Assembly: GCA_019636335.1 (NCBI GenBank)
Contig: JAHBXR010000036.1
Span: 1 to 42,719 of the forward strand
DNA: 42,719 bases
Reading direction: 5' to 3'
Source: Pirellulales bacterium
Lineage (GTDB): Bacteria > Planctomycetota > Planctomycetia > Pirellulales > JAEUIK01
Of the stretch, positions 37,429 through 42,719 are shown in pieces. Within the stretch, counting starts at the first letter, position 1. Each line of letters begins with the position of its first letter. The position numbers and the translations under genes are program-made. Under the pieces are notes generated by a model. The model was not told where the DNA came from. It ran no database searches and saw only the letters and a program-made list of their open reading frames with translations.

Positions 37429-38184
37429 GTGTTCGTCGCTGCCTCAACGGAATGTTTTCCCGACCTGCCCCTTGATGTGGCGCTGGGTCGGTTGGTGGAT
37501 CTCGAGTTCACGAGTGTCGAAATCGGCATTCGCGAGGATGGCGTGCAGCTCAAGCCGTCGGAGGTGCTGGCGGATCTCGATGCCGCGATCCTGGCCTGCC
37601 GCGAGACGCACCGGCTGACGCCGATTGCCTACGTTGTCGAGCCCACGGCGCCGGGGGATCTGTACTACGAGCAGTTCGCCGCCTGCTGCCGTCTGGCCAA
37701 GGCCACCAAGGTCTATACCATGGTGATCCGCGCGGGAGAGTTGGGCACGCCGTTCAATGCCGAGGTCGAACGCCTGCGCGAGCTCGTGCGCATTGCCTCG
37801 CTCGAAGGGCTTTTGGTGGGGGTCAAGAACGAGGTGGGGCGCGTCACGCAGGATCCCGACACCGCCGTAGTGCTCTGCGATAATGTGAAGGGGCTGGGAA
37901 TCGCCCTCGACCCGAGTCACTATATCTGTGGACCTCACAAGGGTGGCAGCTACGATCAGATCATGAAGTACGTCTACCACGTACAACTGCGCGATACGAC
38001 CAAGGACAAACTGCAGGTCCGCGTGGGGCAGGGAGACATCGAATACGGCCGGCTGGCGACGCAATTGAACAAGGTGAACTACCAGCGCGCCCTGTGTGTA
38101 CACATGGCGGCAACGGACGATCCCACGTTCGACCACTTGTCCGAAATGCGCAAGCTGCGGCTCTTGTTGGAAAGCCTGCTCTAA
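37429..38184 (+). CDS. sugar phosphate isomerase/epimerase-like TIM barrel protein
   Basis: 251 residues, AP-endonuclease-2/xylose isomerase-like barrel. Strand-end metal ligands fit the family: VEIGI early, GVKNEVG in the middle, ALDPSHYI (Asp, His) and HVQLRD (His, Asp) late. Such enzymes isomerise or epimerise sugars or sugar phosphates; the substrate is unknown. The GTG at 37429 has a strong Shine-Dalgarno. The sulfatase gene follows 32 nt downstream, so they probably form an operon for a sulfated carbohydrate, which is an inference. Confidence 0.88.
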   Translation: MFVAASTECFPDLPLDVALGRLVDLEFTSVEIGIREDGVQLKPSEVLADLDAAILACRETHRLTPIAYVVEPTAPGDLYYEQFAACCRLAKATKVYTMVIRAGELGTPFNAEVERLRELVRIASLEGLLVGVKNEVGRVTQDPDTAVVLCDNVKGLGIALDPSHYICGPHKGGSYDQIMKYVYHVQLRDTTKDKLQVRVGQGDIEYGRLATQLNKVNYQRALCVHMAATDDPTFDHLSEMRKLRLLLESLL

Positions 38185-38216
38185 AAGGTGCCGCTCTCGT
38201 GCTTGCTCGCCGCGTC

Positions 38217-39623
38217 ATGTCGCCCCGTATTTGTTGGATGATCGTGGGGGGCCTATGGGCGATCGTGTGTCTGGCTTTCGGCGGATTGCCCCGTGAGGCG
38301 AGCGCCGCCGAGAAAAACGTGGTGGTCATCGTCGCCGACGATCTGGGGCTGACGCTGGGGTGCTACGGCGACCCGGTCGCGCGGACCCCGAACATCGATC
38401 GTCTGGCGGCCCAGGGAACGCGGTTCGCCAACGCCTTTTGCACGACCGCCAGTTGCAGCCCGAGCCGATCGGTCATTCTCACGGGCCTGCACAATCACGC
38501 CAACGGACAATACGGACTGGCGCACGCGGCCCATCATTTTCGCACGCGCGAAGAGTTGACCTCGCTGCCGCGGCTGCTGTCGGCAGCGGGCTACCGCACC
38601 TGCTCGATCGGCAAGGTACACGTCGAGCCCGAGGCGGTTTATCGGTTCGATACCTATGCGAACGAAGGCATCCAGGGGGGGCGCAACCCGGTGCGCATGG
38701 CGGAGAACGCTCGCGATTTGATCGAGTCGGACGACGAGCGTCCCTTTTTTCTGTACTTCTGCCCTACGGATCCTCACCGTGCGAAGCAGGGGTTTGCGAA
38801 TGACACGCCGCACCCTGGGGTGTCGGCCGAGAAGTTCGACCCCGCCAAGATCAGCGTGCCCGGGTTCTTACCGGACGAACCTGAAGTGCGTGAAGAGTTG
38901 GCCGAATACTATGAGTCGGTGGCCCGCGTTGACCAGGGGGTCGGACGCTTGCTCGAGGTCCTCGAGCAAACCGGGCATGCCGACGATACCTTGGTGCTCT
39001 TCTTGAGCGACAACGGGATGCCCTGGCCGGGGGCCAAGACGACGCTCTACGAGCCCGGCATGCACCTGCCCTTGATCGTGCGCGATCCCGCACAAAAGAA
39101 GCGGGGCGTGGTGACGCGGGCCCTGGTCTCTTGGACCGATTTGACGCCGACGATTCTCGACTATGCCGGGGCCGAGGGGCCAAAGTATCCGCTGCATGGT
39201 CGCTCGTTCCGGCCGGTGCTCGACCAGGAAGAGCCTGCCGGTTGGGATGAGGTCTTCGGCTCACACACCTTTCACGAGGTGACGATGTACTACCCGATGC
39301 GTGTCCTTCGCACGCCGCGGTACAAGTGCCTCTTGAATCTGGCCCACACGCTGCCATTTCCGTTTGCCTCGGACCTGTACGGCTCGCCCACGTGGCAGGG
39401 GGTGCTTGCCCGGGGAGATCAAAAATATGGCCGTCGCCTCGTGGCCGATTACGTGATGCGACCCCGGCTTGAGCTGTACGATCTGGAGTCCGATCCGGGG
39501 GAGCTCGAGAATCTCGCGGAGCGCCCCGAGCACCAGCAGACGCTGGCCCAACTGACGGGTCGTTTGCGCCAATGGCAGGAATCGACGCGCGATCCCTGGC
39601 TCATCAAGTACGAGCACGAATAA
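38217..39623 (+). CDS. exported sulfatase, heparan N-sulfatase (SGSH)-like
   Basis: 468 residues with a signal peptide (1-31, ending EASAA). The formylglycine-forming core CSPSR has its Cys at residue 80; D41 and D42 bind the metal. Residues throughout match the human N-sulfoglucosamine sulfohydrolase pattern I recall: ILTGLHNHANGQYGL, VDQGVGRLLEVL, LFLSDNG, FHEVTMYYPMR, LPFPFASDLYGSPTWQ and the ending WQESTRDPW. So it would remove N-linked or O-linked sulfate from glucosamine-type sugars, in the periplasm or outside. Planctomycetes are known for many sulfatases. It follows the isomerase-like gene by 32 nt. A GTG six codons upstream is also possible. Confidence 0.93.
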   Translation: MSPRICWMIVGGLWAIVCLAFGGLPREASAAEKNVVVIVADDLGLTLGCYGDPVARTPNIDRLAAQGTRFANAFCTTASCSPSRSVILTGLHNHANGQYGLAHAAHHFRTREELTSLPRLLSAAGYRTCSIGKVHVEPEAVYRFDTYANEGIQGGRNPVRMAENARDLIESDDERPFFLYFCPTDPHRAKQGFANDTPHPGVSAEKFDPAKISVPGFLPDEPEVREELAEYYESVARVDQGVGRLLEVLEQTGHADDTLVLFLSDNGMPWPGAKTTLYEPGMHLPLIVRDPAQKKRGVVTRALVSWTDLTPTILDYAGAEGPKYPLHGRSFRPVLDQEEPAGWDEVFGSHTFHEVTMYYPMRVLRTPRYKCLLNLAHTLPFPFASDLYGSPTWQGVLARGDQKYGRRLVADYVMRPRLELYDLESDPGELENLAERPEHQQTLAQLTGRLRQWQESTRDPWLIKYEHE

Positions 39624-39821
39624 CGCCCGTACTCGTGCGCTTCTGGCGCCGCACGACGCTCTTGCCCTCTGGCTGTCAAATTTGGCAAACCTTGCCGATC
39701 GCGGTTACTTTGCCGGTCTCCGAAAGAGACGCGGATGTTTTCTTCGTGCGGATCGTAGCGCCTGTGCGCCGATGAAGCAGATGTGGAAACCATCCCTCTC
39801 GCACTGCGCAAGGATGCCGCG

Positions 39822-40436
39822 ATGCCGTCGATTCGAACCCTGTTGTGCTGGTCGCTGGGCCTGCTGGCCGTCTCTGTTTCGATTTCGGGCGCGGCATCTG
39901 CCGGCGAGGTGATTTACCACGGCGAGTATTCCCCATCCGTCGGCGGCGCCTACGGCGAAGCTGCCTTCATCAGCGACGGCGATTCCTGCACTTCGTGCGC
40001 TTCTACCGGTGGCGACGCAAGCTGCTGCGAATCCGACGGCGAAGGCGGATGCTCGAAAGGGTGCGGCTTGGGTTGCGGACGATGCTGCAAGCGGCAGCGC
40101 GCCTCGGCCCAGGAGAGTTGGTACAACTGCGGCTGCAACGGGAGTTACAAGTTTCCCGTGCCCCCCCTCTACACCTACATGTGGCCGGGGCTCTATTCGC
40201 AGCAGTTGGTCACCGATTACCACAGCCCGTGGCGCTTCCCGCCGCTGAGGCCGTATACGAACGAGGCCCCCACGGGCGAGCCGTTCGAATCGGCTTCGTC
40301 CCGTCGTACCGCCGTGCGGCAGGTTTCGGCGCAGATGCCCGTCGCAGGGGGCGCCGCCCAATCCGCCATTCCCACCGAAGGCAAACGCCTCGAGCCGACC
40401 AGCGAGCGGATTCGCCGCCTGTACGACGTGCGTTAG
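39822..40436 (+). CDS. secreted Cys-rich protein of planctomycete style
   Basis: 204 residues. A signal peptide (1-28, ending GAASA) exports it. Residues about 55-105 hold over a dozen Cys in a Gly/Ser-rich context (CTSCAS, CCESDG, CSKGCGLGCGRCC), suggesting disulfides or metal binding. A conserved-looking aromatic block follows (VPPLYTYMWPGLYSQ, then YHSPWRFPPLRPY). The end is Thr/Ser/Arg-rich. I recall similar blocks in planctomycete hypothetical proteins, so it may be an envelope protein, but no function can be named. A terminator-like hairpin lies downstream. Confidence 0.78.
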   Translation: MPSIRTLLCWSLGLLAVSVSISGAASAGEVIYHGEYSPSVGGAYGEAAFISDGDSCTSCASTGGDASCCESDGEGGCSKGCGLGCGRCCKRQRASAQESWYNCGCNGSYKFPVPPLYTYMWPGLYSQQLVTDYHSPWRFPPLRPYTNEAPTGEPFESASSRRTAVRQVSAQMPVAGGAAQSAIPTEGKRLEPTSERIRRLYDVR

Positions 40437-40545
40437 ACGCCAAGTCGTGGGGCAAGAAACCGCCGGAATCGGGCCTTGATGGCACGGTTCGTAGGGAGAG
40501 CCGCGGCGCAGCTCTTGTCCCCCTGTGACCCTCGAACTACCGTGG

Positions 40546-40582
40546 AAAAGCGTGCCAGGCATCTTTCGTCGGCACGCTTTTT
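40546..40582 (+). terminator. Rho-independent terminator
   Basis: AAAAGCGTGCC (40546-40556) pairs with GGCACGCTTTT (40571-40581) over an 11-bp stem with a 14-nt loop, followed by T residues. It ends the transcript of the Cys-rich protein gene. Confidence 0.8.
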
Positions 40583-40640
40583 CATTTCCGCCAGCCGACG
40601 GCTTCGCGTTCGGCCGCTGTGTCGGAAGATTGAGGTATCC

Positions 40641-41117
40641 ATGCGCGGTGCGGCATTGTGGATCGTGGCCCTTTCTCTCGTGCCGGCCTGCCTCGGCTGC
40701 GGCAGCGGGGCGCAACCGGTCGAGGCGGCGGTGCAAAATCCACCCGCGACGCCACCCCCCGCGGCTTCTACTCCGAGCGGTGAGGCCAGGCACCCCGTGG
40801 TCCGCGCCTTGCTGCAGGCCCTGCATGGCGTCGAGGCCGAAGAAGCCGATCTCCGTTCGGTGCGCCAGTCGCTGCTCGACGCCGACGATGATCTGGTGCG
40901 CGCGAGTGGCGCCAATCTGCGCGAGGCGATTCTTCGGGCGAATCAAAAGCCCCCGGTCTTGATGGTCCATCCCGATTATCAAGAGCCCGTACCGGGGGCG
41001 CCCGAAGGAGCGGAAGTTCCGGAGACGCCAGAAGCCCCGGTCGAAGATCCTGCTCCCGCCGGAGACGCCACACCTTCTCCGCCCGCTGTTGAGTCGGATC
41101 CGTTTGGTAGTCCCTGA
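40641..41117 (+). CDS. putative lipoprotein, Pro/Ala-rich
   Basis: 158 residues. A signal sequence ends near LVPACLGC; lipidation could be at Cys17 or Cys20. A helical segment (about 50-100; RHPVVRALLQALHGVEAEE, ADLRSVRQSLLDADDD) is flanked by long Pro/Ala/Glu-rich stretches. No family recognised. It follows the terminator, so it has its own promoter. Exported and probably envelope-attached. Confidence 0.7.
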   Translation: MRGAALWIVALSLVPACLGCGSGAQPVEAAVQNPPATPPPAASTPSGEARHPVVRALLQALHGVEAEEADLRSVRQSLLDADDDLVRASGANLREAILRANQKPPVLMVHPDYQEPVPGAPEGAEVPETPEAPVEDPAPAGDATPSPPAVESDPFGSP

Positions 41118-41177
41118 ACGGCGTCGGCTTGTTGGCCGCCGTCGTGCGGCCGTTGGGCATCAAAGCCAGGTTTCTGC

Positions 41178-41214
41178 CGCTAGCACTGCGCGCACAGAAG
41201 GGGATGTGCTAGCG
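41178..41214. repeat. 9-bp inverted repeat
   Basis: CGCTAGCAC (41178-41186) and GTGCTAGCG (41206-41214), perfect, with a 19-nt loop. It may end the lipoprotein transcript, although no T run follows, or be another intergenic palindrome. Confidence 0.6.
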
Positions 41215-41220
41215 CCCCTA

Positions 41221-41239
41221 GGACCGTTACGACCGGTCC
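41221..41239. repeat. 6-bp inverted repeat
   Basis: GGACCG (41221-41226) and CGGTCC (41234-41239) with a 7-nt loop, directly after the 9-bp repeat. Possibly an operator; could be chance. Confidence 0.35.
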
Positions 41240-41537
41240 GATTGCTACGATCGCTACATTTTACTCAATCGGAAGGGGTGAGTGGCACGATACGAAGAGT
41301 TATTGCTGTCCGCGCGGCCAATGAACCACTTTGCAGAACGGTGCTCTCACGCATTCCGGGCTTCCGTTGGCGCCCTAGGATCATTGGCCGAGTGGAGTGG
41401 AATAAGTCGCCTGATGGTGTGCGTGCGCCGGCGGAGAACCTCCGCTGACGTGTGACGCGCTGCGACGACTCGTCGGCTGCCTCGAATCGAGGTAGCGTCG
41501 GGAAACGTCGGTGCGAACTCTCGGGGGGGATCGTGCG

Positions 41538-42719
41538 ATGATGTTGGCGCTCTTGCGCAAGAAGTTCGAGCAGCGCTCGGGACACCTCGGCCGCGCGGCA
41601 ATCGCGCTCTTGGGGGGCTGTTGTCTCAGTGGCGCGCTTGCCTGTGAGGTCTACGCCGGCGGGGTCCCCCTGCCGCGCGGGATGAAGCCGGGCAAAGTGC
41701 CTACCGCTACGGCCGGTGCGTCGCCTACTTCCACCGCTCTCTCACCGGCTCTGCCCCCCGCGACGGACGCAACGACCAGCGCGGTCGACAAGCTGAACCG
41801 GTATGCGCGGCGCGACCAGGAACTGCGACAACGACTCTCGACCGCGACTCAGGCTCCCTACAAGATCGCCGTCGATACGCAGCCCCCCTCGGGCGCAGCG
41901 GTGATGGTCGAAGACGCGCCGGCGCAGGATCCACTGCCTCCGGCCATTTCCGCGGCTCCGGCGGCCTTGGTTACCGATCATGCTCGCCCGCTCGAGAAGG
42001 CGAATCGAGTTGCCGAACCCGTTTCGCGCGCACTCGAAGTAGTGCCGCCAGCAGCGGCCCCCATGCGTGTTCCGCAAACCGTGGCTCCTACGGCTCAGCG
42101 GATCGCGCCCTTGGTCGAAGAGCCCCGCGCGCCGCGCCGCGAGATCGCGCCCGCGAACTTCGCCGTGCCGCAGGGTAATTTTGGTTTGTCGGAGAGCGAA
42201 CCTCCCCGGTCGGCGCCAGCCGCGATGCCCGCACTGTCTGCAACACCGAGCATCGCCGCAGAAGAGAAACCGGTGACCAGCGTTCCCCCCGCGCGGCGAC
42301 TGCCGTGGCCGCTGGATGGGGCGGCGGAGCGTCCTGCCACACAAGTCCCCGCAGACGCGGTCTTCCAGCCTGCGCTCGTCGCGGAAAGTATTTCACCGCC
42401 GGCGCTGCAGGAGACGGAAGTGCCTCGGGCGGTCGCTTTCTCCACGGAGCCGGCGAGTATGATTCCTCTGGCTGAAGCGGCGAACGACGCCGTGGTCTCT
42501 CCGATCGAACATGTCGCGGTCATCGAGGCGGATCAGCCGTTGCTCGAACCGACTCATGCTCCGGGATTGGAGCCGGCCACCGCGCCTCTGCAGGAAACGG
42601 TGTCCGAACCAACGTTCGAGGTTGCCCCGACCAACAATCGCGCACGCTCCGCCGCTGATCGGGTTCCTGGGGCTCGGGTGCAGGGTCCGTTTCAGATTAT
42701 TGACCAGTCGGGTGAGTTC
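41538..42719 (+). CDS. exported Pro/Ala-rich protein, truncated by the window end
   Basis: Open from the ATG at 41538 to the window edge, 394 codons, no stop. A basic N-terminus, a hydrophobic stretch (about 19-36, AAIALLGGCCLSGALA) and YAGG suggest a signal peptide. The following 340 residues are low-complexity, rich in Pro, Ala, Glu and Val, likely an extended periplasmic or surface linker. The last visible residues (VQGPFQIIDQSGEF) look like the start of a folded domain. I suspect a pilus-assembly N-terminal domain of a secretin-like protein, because planctomycete secretins begin similarly as I recall, but this is weak. Confidence 0.75.
   Translation, partial: MMLALLRKKFEQRSGHLGRAAIALLGGCCLSGALACEVYAGGVPLPRGMKPGKVPTATAGASPTSTALSPALPPATDATTSAVDKLNRYARRDQELRQRLSTATQAPYKIAVDTQPPSGAAVMVEDAPAQDPLPPAISAAPAALVTDHARPLEKANRVAEPVSRALEVVPPAAAPMRVPQTVAPTAQRIAPLVEEPRAPRREIAPANFAVPQGNFGLSESEPPRSAPAAMPALSATPSIAAEEKPVTSVPPARRLPWPLDGAAERPATQVPADAVFQPALVAESISPPALQETEVPRAVAFSTEPASMIPLAEAANDAVVSPIEHVAVIEADQPLLEPTHAPGLEPATAPLQETVSEPTFEVAPTNNRARSAADRVPGARVQGPFQIIDQSGEF

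Larger units (their letters stand above)
41118..41537. other. intergenic region with two inverted repeats
   Basis: 420 nt without a credible gene. It holds the 9-bp hairpin at 41178-41214 and the 6-bp one at 41221-41239. The rest looks like the leader and promoter region of the next gene, but no consensus promoter was found. Confidence 0.6.

Overview
The window looks like chromosome of a GC-rich planctomycete, most likely of the Pirellulales type. The reasons are: a fused type I dehydroquinase/shikimate dehydrogenase, very large exported sulfatase-type proteins, a Cys-rich secreted protein of planctomycete style, many genes without a clear Shine-Dalgarno, and many intergenic palindromic repeats. 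This is inference from protein resemblance; there is no rRNA or tRNA here to settle taxonomy. Content is mostly housekeeping and envelope genes. I see no prophage, transposase, CRISPR array, tRNA or rRNA.

Layout. 126-9527 (minus) is a long co-directional run, read right to left: RluA-type pseudouridine synthase, sigma-54 response regulator, mutL, fused aroDE, aroK, an unusual prepilin peptidase, a hypothetical protein, and an OmpA-type lipoprotein. 9751-10365 (plus) is maf. 10362-16260 (minus) is lhr followed by a class-III aminotransferase-fold PLP enzyme. 16562-17891 (plus) is a DUF2089-type small regulator and a membrane protein. 18055-19421 (minus) holds a histone-H1-like-tailed protein and a CPBP protease. 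19509-23272 (plus) is an ABC-2 exporter pair and an exported PHP-domain protein. 23450-25125 (minus) is a tiny membrane protein and a CinA with a ruined amidase site. 25298-29149 (plus) is a copper P-type ATPase, an SDR and a LigD-type phosphoesterase-like protein. 29074-32101 (minus) is an exported hypothetical, tyrS and ispD. 32421-35938 (plus) is rlmN, then an ECF sigma / anti-sigma / membrane protein operon. 36043-37125 (minus) is sppA. 37429 to the end (plus) is a sugar-phosphate isomerase-like protein, an SGSH-like sulfatase, a Cys-rich exported protein, a lipoprotein and a truncated Pro/Ala-rich exported protein.

How genes work together. aroDE and aroK give three shikimate-pathway activities in one transcript, translationally coupled (TTGA) to the prepilin peptidase. 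The ABC ATPase and permease are coupled by a GTGA overlap. The sigma, anti-sigma and third gene form a signalling operon. DUF2089 and the following membrane protein are 4 nt apart.

The most interesting non-gene signal is a set of intergenic twin palindromes. Two sequence families (GTAC-type at 27860 and 32304; GCACAGG-type at 17927) share the same geometry: two hairpins of about 21 nt with 9-bp stems, separated by 28-29 nt. A single GCACAGG-type hairpin at 10352 carries the stop codons of both converging genes in its centre. Further palindromic elements lie at 9588-9715 and 21771-21832.
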